DNA of 64,000 nucleotides from Bradyrhizobium sp. DOA9 (GTDB lineage: Bacteria; Pseudomonadota; Alphaproteobacteria; Rhizobiales; Xanthobacteraceae), in assembly GCF_000617845.2 (NCBI RefSeq), contig NZ_DF820426.1, positions 62,001 through 126,000 of the forward strand. Reading direction: 5' to 3'. The notes under the pieces were generated by a model. That model saw nothing but the letters and a program-made list of their open reading frames with translations, did no database searches and was not told the DNA's origin. Of this stretch, positions 44,498 to 53,900 are shown one piece after another. Within the stretch, counting starts at the first letter, position 1; each line of letters starts with the position of its first letter. Position numbers and translations under genes: made by a program.

Positions 44498-45647
44498 GGC
44501 GAACCGGGATTTCAGCCTGGAGCGGCAACCTCGCGCGGGGCGTGCTTCCGCCGGAGACAAGGGGGACGCCGAGTCCATAGGAACAGCCCCCAACAAGCCT
44601 TCATCCGCGGAGGTCACCGATAGTGCTTTTCCGGACCGCATCCGTCGGAAATATTACGTGGTGACCACTGAGTCCCAAAAGGATGGACCCGACCGCGAGG
44701 CGCGGCTCTATGCCGATGAGCGGAAAGAGTACCTTGCGTTCAAGGCAACTGATGATCGCCTGGTCACCCGCATAGCCGCCGCAGAAGTGATCCGGGACAT
44801 GGTCAGCGTGGCGCAACACCGCCAGTGGGAGGCACTTCACGTCCGTGGTTCTGTCGAGTTCCGACGCGAGGCTTGGCTCGAGGCGAGCGCGCGCGGGATG
44901 GATGTGAAAGGCTATCAACCAAACGAGCTTGATGGCCAGGCGCTCGCCGACCGACGAGGCGCATGGAATCGAGCACAGGCCCGGACTAATGATGCGGAGG
45001 CTCGTTCGGGCTCCGCCAAGCCAGCGCAGGCGGATAGGCTTGATTACGACAAAGGCGTTTCCGGACGTCTGCTGGAGGTCGGTTTTGGCCCCTACCGCAA
45101 CCGCCCCGACGCGGAGCCGTCAACCTATGTAGCCATCGAACTGGACGATGGCCGGCGGCATCAGGTGTGGGGCGCCGGCGTTGTAAACGACGTCGCAGAT
45201 AGTGGCGCTAGGCCTGGCGATCGCATCTCGCTGCGACGAGATAACGTCGTACCCGTCATCAGGGCGATCAAGTCCATAGACGACGCCACTGGAATCGCTC
45301 GCAGTGAACAGCGCCAGATGTGGCGCGACATGTGGAGTGTGACGGTTGAGGCACGCCGTGGAGAACGATCGGCTGGCGCGCATGATTCCGACCTGCTCGC
45401 GGCCAAATCCCAGATTGCCGTCATCAACAAGCTTGTCGAACGCGCTCTGCCGAACGATGAGAATGCTCGACAGAACATTATGGCTTTCGCCAAGGAGCGC
45501 ATGGCCCAGCATCTGGAGAACGGGCATTCGTTTTCGCGGGCAAAAGTCATGGAACCGGTTCGAGATCGTCATCCGTCGGAAGACGATAGGGAGATCCGAA
45601 TAACTCAAAGTGGTGAACGCGCGAGAATACGTGAGCGTACGCGCTGA
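44481..45647 (+). CDS. Free-standing LPD7-domain protein
   Basis: 388 residues. The central part (FPDRIRRKYYVVTTE, REARLYADERKEYLAF, TRIAAAEVIRDMVSVAQHRQWEALHVRGS, FRREAWLEASARGMDVKGYQP) is the LPD7 domain normally fused to the C-terminus of relaxases in this group. The rest (VSGRLLEVGFGPYRN ... DDGRRHQVWGAGV) resembles a small beta-barrel found in the same proteins. Here it is a separate last gene of the virB operon, overlapping virD4 by 17 bases. It may work in trans with the relaxase at 1.2-2.3 kb. Confidence 0.85.
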   Translation: MNDGHEANRDFSLERQPRAGRASAGDKGDAESIGTAPNKPSSAEVTDSAFPDRIRRKYYVVTTESQKDGPDREARLYADERKEYLAFKATDDRLVTRIAAAEVIRDMVSVAQHRQWEALHVRGSVEFRREAWLEASARGMDVKGYQPNELDGQALADRRGAWNRAQARTNDAEARSGSAKPAQADRLDYDKGVSGRLLEVGFGPYRNRPDAEPSTYVAIELDDGRRHQVWGAGVVNDVADSGARPGDRISLRRDNVVPVIRAIKSIDDATGIARSEQRQMWRDMWSVTVEARRGERSAGAHDSDLLAAKSQIAVINKLVERALPNDENARQNIMAFAKERMAQHLENGHSFSRAKVMEPVRDRHPSEDDREIRITQSGERARIRERTR

Positions 45648-45793
45648 ATGCACGAGGTCAATCAATGGGCCGAACCGGGCTTTTGGGAGAGTAAACCCCG
45701 AAGACAATCAACCGTCGCGACCAAACGGTACGTTCCGCTCAACTCTCCGATGGCGGAAAACGGACCGAGCAACCACGCGTGATCGCGCTGTTG

Positions 45794-46843
45794 TTATTGC
45801 CGAATTCTTGCAGGCGCGGTTGACTCTCGAACGATCAATCGCGTTTCCAGCTCCACTCTAGAGTGAATATCGAGCGAAGATTGATCTGCCAAAAAGTAGT
45901 TGGCTGCCTGCTCGCCCATCAGCCGAGCCGGGACGTCGACCGTCGTAAGGCCCGGGGTGAGATATTCGGCAATATCGAGATTATCAAAACCGATCATCGA
46001 CATATCTTCAGGTACGCGTAGCCCTGCATCCCTGCAGCCGCGCAAGGCCCCGACGGCGAGCACATCGCTACCACAAAATATCGCCGTTACATTCCGATTT
46101 TGATTGAGAATGATTTTGGCTGCGGCTCGGCCGCGGCTGAACTCGTAAGGCGACTCCACCACGACAATATTGGAGCGGCTGATTCCACGGCGCTCAGCCA
46201 TAGCCAGGAAGCCTTCAAGGCGACCAGATGCACGATCATTTTCGCGCGTTACACCAGCTATGACGCCAAAATTTCTGTGACCTAGGTCTGCGAGGTAGTT
46301 CGCCGCCAAAGCGCCGCCGGCGCGATTGTCGAAACCCATAGATGGAATGGAAACATCGTCCGAGAGGGCGTAGGTTACCGCAAATCTTACTTTGTGTTCG
46401 CGGAGCAGCTTGAGGGTTTCCTTTCGATGGTAGTTGCCCACGAGTGCAATGCCATCAACGCCTTTTTCGATGAGATTACGCACGACGCGAATCTCTCGAT
46501 CGAGATCGTAACCTGTTGCAGAGTAGACTAGCGATGCGCCCGCTGGCGCCAGCCGGCTTTCCAGACCCTCCAGCATTCTGGTGAAGATCGCGCTATCCAG
46601 GGTCGGAACGATCAAGCCGATCAGACGGGAGCGCGAGGATCGCAGCGCGCGTGCAGATCCGTTGGGCACGTAACCCAACTCATCAACGATATGCAGAATG
46701 CGTTCTCTCAGATCGATCGCGACGGTTTCCGGCCGGTTCAAGACACGAGAAACTGTGGCGATAGAGCAGCCAGCGCGCTTGGCTATTTCGACGACGGTTG
46801 GTGATTGCCTTTGCTCAACGCGGCTCGTTTTTTCCAAAGCCAT
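45794..46843 (-). CDS. LacI-family transcriptional repressor
   Basis: 349 residues. N-terminal HTH and hinge (TVVEIAKRAGCSIATVSRVLNRPE, then LGYVPNGSARALRSSRS), followed by a periplasmic-binding-protein-like effector domain (LIGLIVPTLDSAIFTRMLEGLE ... GFDNLDIAEYLTPGLTTV). It is divergent from the CoA-transferase operon. LacI-type dyads lie before its own gene, the CoA-transferase gene and the MHS transporter gene. The ligand is unknown. Confidence 0.93.
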   Translation of the reverse strand: MALEKTSRVEQRQSPTVVEIAKRAGCSIATVSRVLNRPETVAIDLRERILHIVDELGYVPNGSARALRSSRSRLIGLIVPTLDSAIFTRMLEGLESRLAPAGASLVYSATGYDLDREIRVVRNLIEKGVDGIALVGNYHRKETLKLLREHKVRFAVTYALSDDVSIPSMGFDNRAGGALAANYLADLGHRNFGVIAGVTRENDRASGRLEGFLAMAERRGISRSNIVVVESPYEFSRGRAAAKIILNQNRNVTAIFCGSDVLAVGALRGCRDAGLRVPEDMSMIGFDNLDIAEYLTPGLTTVDVPARLMGEQAANYFLADQSSLDIHSRVELETRLIVRESTAPARIRQ

Positions 46844-46895
46844 CGGTCCGTTTATCCTCTCGCGCAGTCACAGAGACTGCCCCGGTCAGCCCAAT

Positions 46896-46909
46896 TGAAA
46901 TCGTTACCA
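46896..46909. promoter_or_regulatory. LacI-type operator candidate before lacI
   Basis: TGAAATCGTTACCA, whose reverse complement agrees at 11 of 14 positions with the site at 50409-50422. It lies 53 bases before the lacI start, suggesting autoregulation. Confidence 0.45.
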
Positions 46910-47021
46910 TAGGAAGAGGAGGGACGGAACAGATAAATTAGAAAAAAACCGATTATTTCCAGCGACTTCCAGAGATTTTTCTCCACCCCAGGCACTTTCT
47001 CTTGCTTCGTCAGTCGCAATG

Positions 47022-47036
47022 ATGTAAACCTTTTCA
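47022..47036. promoter_or_regulatory. LacI-type operator candidate before the CoA-transferase gene
   Basis: ATGTAAACCTTTTCA, identical at 14 of 15 positions to 50408-50422. About 100 bases before the CoA-transferase start. Confidence 0.55.
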
Positions 47037-47136
47037 GACCGCACCGTGGTCAGAGATGCGGAGCGACAGGTGCAGATTCGAGGCAGAATTCACGCCTGCA
47101 AACGGGTTGCGCCAGCAGCAAGGTTGTGGAGAGGGC

Positions 47137-48747
47137 ATGCGAGCGAAGGACAAACGAACGGGTGAAGTGCCCATCATTACGGCAAAGCAAGCCGTATCGC
47201 TCATCCGCGATGGCGATTGCGTCTATGTCGGCGGATCAGCTGGGGTCGCCATTCCAGAGCTTATCATCGATGCGCTTCGCGACGTCCATTCCGAGCAGGC
47301 ATCTCCTAACAACTTGATGCTGGTCGGGACGGTGGCCATCGGCGACTGGGCCACCACCGGATTCAACAAGTTGGCAGCGCCTGGGCTGGTTCGCCGAGTT
47401 GTCGCGAGCGGTTTAAACAATTGCCCCGCGCTTGGACGACGGGCGCTCGCCAATGAAATCGAAGCTTACACCCTCCCTCAGGGAGTGCTGGCTCAGCTTG
47501 CTCGAGAGAATGCAGCCGGACGCCCCGGCGTAATCACGAAGGTTGGGCTCCGGACGTTCGCCGATCCTCGCATCGGTGGGTGCAGGCAGAGCGAGCGCAG
47601 CAAAGAGGACATGGTCTCGGTTGTCGATATCGAAGGAGAAGAGTACCTCCTCTATAAGACCTTCCCAATCCAGGTTGCGATCCTGAGAGGCAGTATTGCG
47701 GACGAGAAGGGGAACATCTCGCTTGAGGACGAGGCTTATGTTGGCGAAAGCATGTCGATTGCGGCCGCAGCCCGCCGATCTGGGGGAATCGTCATCGTCC
47801 AGGTCAAGCGGGTCGCCGCTTCCAATACGTTAAATCAACGCGAAGTAAGAATACCCGGCGTTCTTGTCGATTACCTCGTCGTCGATCCCGACCAGCGCCA
47901 GACTTATGCCACCGAGTATAGCCCCGCCTATGCGGGCAAAATGCGCGTGCCGGACGGCAAGATAGCCTCTCTGCCGTTCGATCTGAGAAAGGTCATCGCA
48001 CGCCGCGCGGCACTTGAGCTCGCTCCCGGGGCGACGGTCAACATCGGTTATGGCGTCTCGAATGGAATTGCGGTCGTAGCCGCCGAAGAAGGCATATACC
48101 GGTCGGTTACATTGACGGCGGAGCAGGGAGTGATCGGCGGCATCCCGGCGCCTGGCCAGGATGCCGGGGCTGGCACGAACTACGACATGATCGCGCCACA
48201 ACCGGATCAGTTCGATTTTTACGATGGAGGCGGGCTCGACATTGCGTTCCTATCTTCCGCAGAAGTTGATCGGCACGGCAACGTCAATGTGAGCCGCTTT
48301 GGCGACAAGATCATCGGGCCTGGCGGATTCATAAATATCAGTCAGGGTGCTCGTAAAGTTGTCTTCTCCGGCACTCTAACAGCTCGTGGATTGAAGGCAT
48401 ATCCCGACGGCGGCTCTCTCGTTATTGCGGATGAGGGAACGGTCAAGAAATGGGTCAGGGACGTCTACCAGATCACGTTCAGCGGCGCTTTTGCGAAAGA
48501 ACGCCAGCAAGAGGTCGTATTCATCACCGAGCGCGCCGTGTTCAAGCTTACGCAGAACGGACTAATGCTAACCGAAATTGCGCCTGGCGTATCACTCGAA
48601 AAACACGTGCTGGCGAACATTGAATTCCAGGTCGCCATTTCGCCAGATCTGAAGCTGATGGATGCGCGGATATTTAAAGATGAGCCGATGCATCTGGCGG
48701 CAGGCTTCCACTCAGCCGCGGATCTGCCTATGGAGCGGCTGACGTGA
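47137..48747 (+). CDS. Family I CoA-transferase (YdiF/propionate CoA-transferase type)
   Basis: 536 residues combining alpha and beta parts in one chain. N-terminal ITAKQAVSLIRDGDCVYVGGSAG is the glycine-rich CoA-binding start; the catalytic glutamate is E329 in TAEQGVIGG; FSGTLTARGLK follows near the C-terminus. It moves CoA between acyl groups. GGAGAGGG precedes ATG 47137; an upstream in-frame ATG (47056) is less likely. It overlaps the next gene (GTGA), so it supplies acyl-CoA to the crotonase-family enzymes. Confidence 0.92.
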   Translation: MRAKDKRTGEVPIITAKQAVSLIRDGDCVYVGGSAGVAIPELIIDALRDVHSEQASPNNLMLVGTVAIGDWATTGFNKLAAPGLVRRVVASGLNNCPALGRRALANEIEAYTLPQGVLAQLARENAAGRPGVITKVGLRTFADPRIGGCRQSERSKEDMVSVVDIEGEEYLLYKTFPIQVAILRGSIADEKGNISLEDEAYVGESMSIAAAARRSGGIVIVQVKRVAASNTLNQREVRIPGVLVDYLVVDPDQRQTYATEYSPAYAGKMRVPDGKIASLPFDLRKVIARRAALELAPGATVNIGYGVSNGIAVVAAEEGIYRSVTLTAEQGVIGGIPAPGQDAGAGTNYDMIAPQPDQFDFYDGGGLDIAFLSSAEVDRHGNVNVSRFGDKIIGPGGFINISQGARKVVFSGTLTARGLKAYPDGGSLVIADEGTVKKWVRDVYQITFSGAFAKERQQEVVFITERAVFKLTQNGLMLTEIAPGVSLEKHVLANIEFQVAISPDLKLMDARIFKDEPMHLAAGFHSAADLPMERLT

Positions 48748-49508
48748 AATTCGTATCGAGAGAGTTCGAGGACAAGGTTGAAATCCTAACGCTGAACAGG
48801 CCCGAGCGGCGCAACGCGCTTGGCGAAGATATCCTGTCGGATATGACCGAAGCCGTAGGCAATGCTGCCGGCAACAAGGACGTCAACGTCATAGTGCTAG
48901 CTGGGAATGGGCCCGGCTTTTCAGCCGGTGCAGACCTGAAGGATTTTTCAGCCGGCGACATCAACGCCACCTTTGATTTGAACCGCCGTTTGGGCGCCTT
49001 TGTGCGCTCTCTGGCTCTTGTCCAAAAGCCCATCGTCTGTGCTGTCGATGGATTTGCCTTGGGCGGCGGCTTCATGCTGGCGGTTTCGTGCGACGTTGTT
49101 GTAACGGGGCCCCTGGCGCGGTGGCATCTGCCGGAAGTGTCTCTAGGCTGGTTGCCAGGCTTTGGCCTCGAAACGTTGGCTGCACGCGTCGGACCGTTTG
49201 CGGCTCGCTCCCTGAGCTGGAGCCCGACCGCGATTGATGGCGTGGAGGCTCATCGCTTGGGACTTGCCGACATGCTCTCTCCTCCGGCTGAGCTGGCCCG
49301 CGAGACGGCGCTGCGCTATGCCAGAGGTTTAGCGGCAATGCCGCCTCACGCGGTGCTGACCACGAAGCAGTTCTTCTCTACTTCTGTAACTGCGGGAGCA
49401 GAAGTCATGGACGATTTGGCAAACCGCTCCTTTGCCCAGGACTTTCTTCACGAGACTGCGAGAGCGAATTTGAATCGCTTTCTTCCGAGGAAGGGCGCCG
49501 GCGCCTAG
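48744..49508 (+). CDS. Enoyl-CoA hydratase/isomerase family enzyme 1
   Basis: 254 residues of crotonase fold: LNRPERRNALGEDIL, oxyanion-hole segments FSAGADLKDF and ALGGGFMLAVSCDVV, and LPEVSLGWLPGFG carrying a catalytic-type glutamate. GTG start overlapping the CoA-transferase stop. Substrate unknown. Confidence 0.9.
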   Translation: MKFVSREFEDKVEILTLNRPERRNALGEDILSDMTEAVGNAAGNKDVNVIVLAGNGPGFSAGADLKDFSAGDINATFDLNRRLGAFVRSLALVQKPIVCAVDGFALGGGFMLAVSCDVVVTGPLARWHLPEVSLGWLPGFGLETLAARVGPFAARSLSWSPTAIDGVEAHRLGLADMLSPPAELARETALRYARGLAAMPPHAVLTTKQFFSTSVTAGAEVMDDLANRSFAQDFLHETARANLNRFLPRKGAGA

Positions 49509-49555
49509 GTTAGCTACATGACGGCTCCTTACATCAGTCGCTTTCGGGAAACGAT

Positions 49556-50341
49556 ATGAATTACCCGTCTCAGTCCCTCATTGTCGTCGAGCGGCCTGAT
49601 CCAGCCATAGTTCTGCTACGGCTCAATCGGCCGAGGCAACGAAACGCGCTGAGTGCGGCCCTGCTGGGCCAGCTTGCCCATGCGCTCCGCACCGCGCGAA
49701 CTGACGAGACCGTGCGATGTGTGGTTCTGACCGGCGACGAGCACGCTTTCTCTGCTGGCGCTGACATCAAGGAAATGCAGCAGCTCGGCTTCGAGGCGCT
49801 CAACGACCCCGAAAGGCAGGCAGCATGGGATTGCATCGCGGCCTTTCCAAAGCCGCTCATTGCGGCCGTCCGCGGCGTCTGCCTTGGCGGTGGGCTTGAG
49901 CTTGCGATGCTGGCAGACATCCTGCTAGTCGCAGACGACAGCATGCTTGCACAACCAGAAATCACGATCGGAATTATGCCGGGCGATGGCGCTACCCAGC
50001 GCCTGACGCGGATGGTAGGCAAATCACTGGCGATGCAGATGGTTCTCTCGGGGGAGCCAATCAGCGCTCAACAGGCGATGGCAGCGGGACTTGCCTCCGA
50101 AATGCTGCCGGCAACCGAGGTGCTCGCACGCGCGCTCGCAATCGCGCGTGTCATCTCCGAAAGGGCGCCGATCGCGGCGCGCTTAGCCAAGGAATCTGTT
50201 CTGGCAGCCTATGAGACACCTTTGTCGGCCGGCTTGGCGATCGAGCGGCGCGCGATCCGATACGCGTTTACCACCCAAGATCAGAAGGAGGGCATGGCTG
50301 CATTCGTCCAGAAGCGGCCAGCAGTATTCTCCGGACGTTGA
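49556..50341 (+). CDS. Enoyl-CoA hydratase/isomerase family enzyme 2
   Basis: 261 residues: LNRPRQRNALSAALLGQL, FSAGADIKEM, CLGGGLELAMLADIL and QPEITIGIMPGDGATQRL, all typical of active crotonases. It starts 47 bases after enzyme 1. Two crotonase-family enzymes in a row suggest hydration followed by a second step such as hydrolysis or cleavage of an acyl-CoA. Confidence 0.9.
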   Translation: MNYPSQSLIVVERPDPAIVLLRLNRPRQRNALSAALLGQLAHALRTARTDETVRCVVLTGDEHAFSAGADIKEMQQLGFEALNDPERQAAWDCIAAFPKPLIAAVRGVCLGGGLELAMLADILLVADDSMLAQPEITIGIMPGDGATQRLTRMVGKSLAMQMVLSGEPISAQQAMAAGLASEMLPATEVLARALAIARVISERAPIAARLAKESVLAAYETPLSAGLAIERRAIRYAFTTQDQKEGMAAFVQKRPAVFSGR

Positions 50342-50407
50342 GCGAGCCGCTCAAGACCCTCGGCGCCTGGGTTATTGACACCGGCCAAATGCATCGTTCG
50401 CGCCGAA

Positions 50408-50423
50408 ATGTAAACGTTTTCAT
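50408..50423. promoter_or_regulatory. LacI-type operator candidate before the MHS transporter gene
   Basis: ATGTAAACGTTTTCAT with central CG as in LacI-family operators, 22 bases before the transporter start (next to GGAGGG). Confidence 0.6.
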
Positions 50424-50444
50424 AAAGATAGTTGGAGGGAATCA

Positions 50445-51791
50445 ATGAGCATTATCGTCGAACCGATCGCGACAGCTTCCCCGCAACCGCTGGCGCCAAC
50501 ACGCCCTCCCGAAAAGCAGGTTGCCACAACGAGCATGACGATAGCTTTGGGCGGTGGCGTCGCCTTGGAGTGGTACGACTGGACGGTCTATGGAATGATG
50601 GCTGCTTTTCTCTCGCCGCTCTTCTTTCCCTCAAATGATCCCACGACGTCGCTGCTCGCCGCGCTTGCCGTATATGGCGCGGGTTTCTTCGCGCGACCGA
50701 TTGGGGCCGCGATACTCGGGCCCATTGCCGACCGCATCAGCCACAAGCGTGTGATGATGATCTCTATCACTGCAATGGCAGTGTGCTCGCTGCTGATTTC
50801 CGCGCTCCCAGGCTATCGCGATCTCGGGGTCGCAGCCGCGGTAATCTTGCTGCTCGTCCGCCTGATCCAGGGGCTCGCCACCGGCGCCGAAGCGGGTGTC
50901 GCCAACACGATCGCGATCGAACTTGCACCTCCCGGCAAAGAGGGACGATATCTCGGTCTGATCAGTGGCACGTTCATCCAGCTCGGTGTCTTTTCATCCA
51001 GCCTGGTCGCCTTCCTGGTGAGTGCATCCGTCGCATCCGAAACAATGCACGAATGGGCCTGGAGGCTTCCCTTTGCGGTCGGCGGAGCGCTTGGTCTGCT
51101 GATCATTTATCTGCGCAGCAAACTGCCGGAGACATTGATCAAGGAGGTCATGCATCGTGACGAACTGTCGCGGACTCAGGAGACCACAGGGGGTGTGTGG
51201 AAGACGCTCTGGAGCGTACGGCTTTCGCTGCTCGCCGTCATCCTCGTCGTCGGCGCGGTTCAGATTGCCAACTATGCCTGGAATGCCGGACTGCCGAACC
51301 TGGCTAACGGTGTGTTCAAGGAGAACAGCACCTGGGTCTATGGCATTACAACCTTGATGGGCGTGATCTGGATCCTGACTGCTCCCTTCGTTGGCGCGTT
51401 TGCAGACAAGGTCAGACCCTCGCGCGCCTTCACGCTGCTGCGGCTGCTGCTCGTCGCGTGCTTCTTTCTGACGCTGCTTTATTCGCAGAAGGGCATCTCC
51501 ACCTTCTTCTTCGTCATGGTCTTTGGAGGCGCTATCGTCGGCTTCAACATGGCGCTCTACAATTTCATCGCAACTACGCTGATGCCGCGCGCCGTTCGAA
51601 CGACGGGTATCGCTGTTGGGTATGCGCTCGGGGTCTCTCTGTTCGGCGGCACCTCACCTTATTTGCTGGTGTGGCTGCAGCACGCGAATATGGCGTGGAT
51701 GTTTCCCGTCTATGGCTCAGTGGTCGCGGTGCTGAGCGTCGTTGTTTATCACGCCGCGAAGAAGCGCGGCCACGTCTACATCGGCGACTGA
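50445..51791 (+). CDS. MHS-family (metabolite/H+ symporter) MFS transporter
   Basis: 448 residues, 12 predicted membrane helices. The MHS signature is clear: GGGVALEWYDWTVYGMMAAFL, GFFARPIGAAILGPIADRISHKRVMM and RLIQGLATGAEAGVANTIAIELAPPGKEGRY. The family takes up organic acids and related metabolites. GGAGGG is the ribosome binding site. It is probably controlled by the LacI protein and co-transcribed with the GH88-like gene 61 bases downstream. Confidence 0.9.
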   Translation: MSIIVEPIATASPQPLAPTRPPEKQVATTSMTIALGGGVALEWYDWTVYGMMAAFLSPLFFPSNDPTTSLLAALAVYGAGFFARPIGAAILGPIADRISHKRVMMISITAMAVCSLLISALPGYRDLGVAAAVILLLVRLIQGLATGAEAGVANTIAIELAPPGKEGRYLGLISGTFIQLGVFSSSLVAFLVSASVASETMHEWAWRLPFAVGGALGLLIIYLRSKLPETLIKEVMHRDELSRTQETTGGVWKTLWSVRLSLLAVILVVGAVQIANYAWNAGLPNLANGVFKENSTWVYGITTLMGVIWILTAPFVGAFADKVRPSRAFTLLRLLLVACFFLTLLYSQKGISTFFFVMVFGGAIVGFNMALYNFIATTLMPRAVRTTGIAVGYALGVSLFGGTSPYLLVWLQHANMAWMFPVYGSVVAVLSVVVYHAAKKRGHVYIGD

Positions 51792-51852
51792 GGTTCGGGC
51801 TCTGATGTTCTGACCTGCGCCGAAGCGCCCACTGCTGTCCTGGGAGAGACCA

Positions 51853-53007
51853 ATGTCGAGAAACGAGTTCTTGTCCGCGCGCGAGCGCATGCTGGTACGC
51901 ATCGCGCAAACACGCGATGATGCCTCTACAGCAGGCCTGCCGCATTGGGCCCGCACCGAGGACGGACGATGGACGTTCACATCCGACGGTGATTGGACTG
52001 GTGGCGCCTTCGTCGGCCAGCTCTGGCTTGCCCATCTGGCGGATCCGCAGCGCTTCTCGAAATCTGATGCGTATGCGGCGCTGGCCCGCATGCTCCCGCG
52101 AGCCGAACGGCGAACCGCATTCAAGGGCTTTGGCTTCTACCATGGGGGGGCACTTGGAAGCATCCTCCTCGGCGATGAAATGGCCCGCAACGCAGCGCTC
52201 ACGGCAGCTCGATCCCTGGCTCAGATGTTCGACCCCAAATTGGGCTTGATTCCTCTTGGCCAGGATGCCGAGGAGGCCAGCGCCGTGGGCTTGGCCGAAA
52301 GCAGCATCGACTCCCTTCAGGCCACGGGCCTGCTTTACTGGGCCGCTGACCAGCTTGCCGATCAGCACATGGAGGAGGTCGCCAATGCTCATATGCGCAG
52401 GGTATTGGAAATCCACGTCCGGCCGGATAACTCGGTGATCCAATCGTCCACACTGGACCCGGAAACGGGGGCGGTACGGAGAACGCATACGCATAAAGGC
52501 TATAGCGACGTCAGCACCTGGGCACGTGCTCAGGGCTGGGGGATGCTCTACACCGCTCATGCCGCCATGGTTCGTCCGCAGGAGCCGATGTGGCGCGATT
52601 ATGCAAAGCGCGTGTTGAACTGGTGGATCGACCATGTTCCCGGGGACCTCATTGCATTTTGGGACTTCGATGACCCCGCAATTCCGACTACAAGCAGGGA
52701 TACCGCAGCCACGGCCATCGCGGCAGCAGCATCGTTGAGGCTTGCAGCAGCGCTCGGCCGAACCGACGGCACCAAGTACCGAGACTTCGCTGAGCGCACC
52801 GTGAGCAAGCTAGTCACCGGATATCTGACGTCCATTGGGCCAGGCGATCAGCGTCCCCCTGGAATGCTCACCGGAGGATGCTTCACCCGAAAGCAGGTTG
52901 CGCGCGATATCGACACAGCACCGAACGCAGAACTGATATTTGGCAGCTACTTTTTGTTTGAGTGTCTTGCGGTACTCACGGGCCTCGTGCCTGCTGGACG
53001 CATATAG
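51853..53007 (+). CDS. GH88-like (unsaturated glucuronyl hydrolase family) protein
   Basis: 384 residues of an (alpha/alpha)6-barrel type: DGDWTGGAFVGQLWLAHL, AESSIDSLQATGLLYWAA, HTHKGYSDVSTWARAQGWGMLYT and FWDFDDPAIPTTSRDTAATAIAAAA match the spacing of GH88/GH105 enzymes. No signal peptide is seen, so it acts in the cytoplasm on imported material. GGGAGAG precedes the start. How it links to the CoA enzymes is unclear. Confidence 0.85.
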   Translation: MSRNEFLSARERMLVRIAQTRDDASTAGLPHWARTEDGRWTFTSDGDWTGGAFVGQLWLAHLADPQRFSKSDAYAALARMLPRAERRTAFKGFGFYHGGALGSILLGDEMARNAALTAARSLAQMFDPKLGLIPLGQDAEEASAVGLAESSIDSLQATGLLYWAADQLADQHMEEVANAHMRRVLEIHVRPDNSVIQSSTLDPETGAVRRTHTHKGYSDVSTWARAQGWGMLYTAHAAMVRPQEPMWRDYAKRVLNWWIDHVPGDLIAFWDFDDPAIPTTSRDTAATAIAAAASLRLAAALGRTDGTKYRDFAERTVSKLVTGYLTSIGPGDQRPPGMLTGGCFTRKQVARDIDTAPNAELIFGSYFLFECLAVLTGLVPAGRI

Positions 53008-53900
53008 AGGGACGGTCCCGGCCAAAGCTGGCGCAATATCCAGCAATTTCCGCGCGCGGGAAGCAGATCTCGAACTCAGAAATAGCGGAGCCGTTTTCGC
53101 TCTCCACCTCCGCGACCACGCTGCGAACGACGCTCGACCCTGCAAATTACAAAGAACATCGGATCGTGCCGCACCCTCCGTTCTGGCTTGATGGCAGCAT
53201 TCGATTGAGCCGCATCGGGCCCGCAACAGCCCATACCTCATAGCCCTGCGATCCCCCCGGGTGCCGCTGAGTTGCAGGAAGCCGGCATTCTGCAAGAGAG
53301 GACCGGCTACGCCCGCGACCGAATCTACGCAGCTCCAAAAGTTCTCGCGATCATCAACCGTCCTTTCGGCGAAGAACCAATCTTTCCCGAGGTCGACCAG
53401 GACGAACTTTCAGCTGATCGGAGGAGGCTATGATCCCACTTCTCGCGATCCTCTTCGAAAAACCGCTGCAGGATCGGCCGCTTTGATATGCGGCGCGCAC
53501 CTGCCGGATGGCTCGGATAGAAAGAGCTAAGCCCGCCAAAGCGGTGGTGCAGGCGCAAACGGGTGACGTCCTAAGGATCCGCGACCGGGCCGTTGCAATG
53601 CATACCCACATATGTATGCTTTTGATCCATTCGTTATCTGTTATACCACGTCCGCTGCGAAAGCGGTCACCCTGGCTTAATTGTGCGTCTGGGAAGTTTT
53701 CATGTTTGAAGCCGGCACGATATTGCGCCTGTCGCCCTGCTTGAAGGTCTGGCGAGTCCGCCGGCTGCGACACACTCCCGCTCCCGCAACGACCGTCCTC
53801 TTTTCAAAGCAAACGCCAAAGCCGGAAATTCGTCCGGCTCATCCAAGCGGTTCAGCAGAGCTGAGGCGTTGCAGCCCTTCCATCACGTGGCGAGCGTAGC
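53008..53900. other. Region with a gene remnant only
   Basis: About 890 bases. Apart from the Fic-like fragment at 53265-53431 nothing is convincing. It marks the seam between the two cargo blocks. Confidence 0.5.
53265..53431 (+). pseudogene. C-terminal fragment resembling a Fic-family protein
   Basis: The frame reads ELQEAGILQERTGYARDRIY, then AAPKVLAIINRPFG and ends DELSADRRRL. This pattern (wing of a winged helix, then a short tail) is what many Fic proteins have after the Fic domain. No Fic motif (HPFxxGNGR) is present upstream, so it is a truncated remnant, if the assignment is right. Confidence 0.4.
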
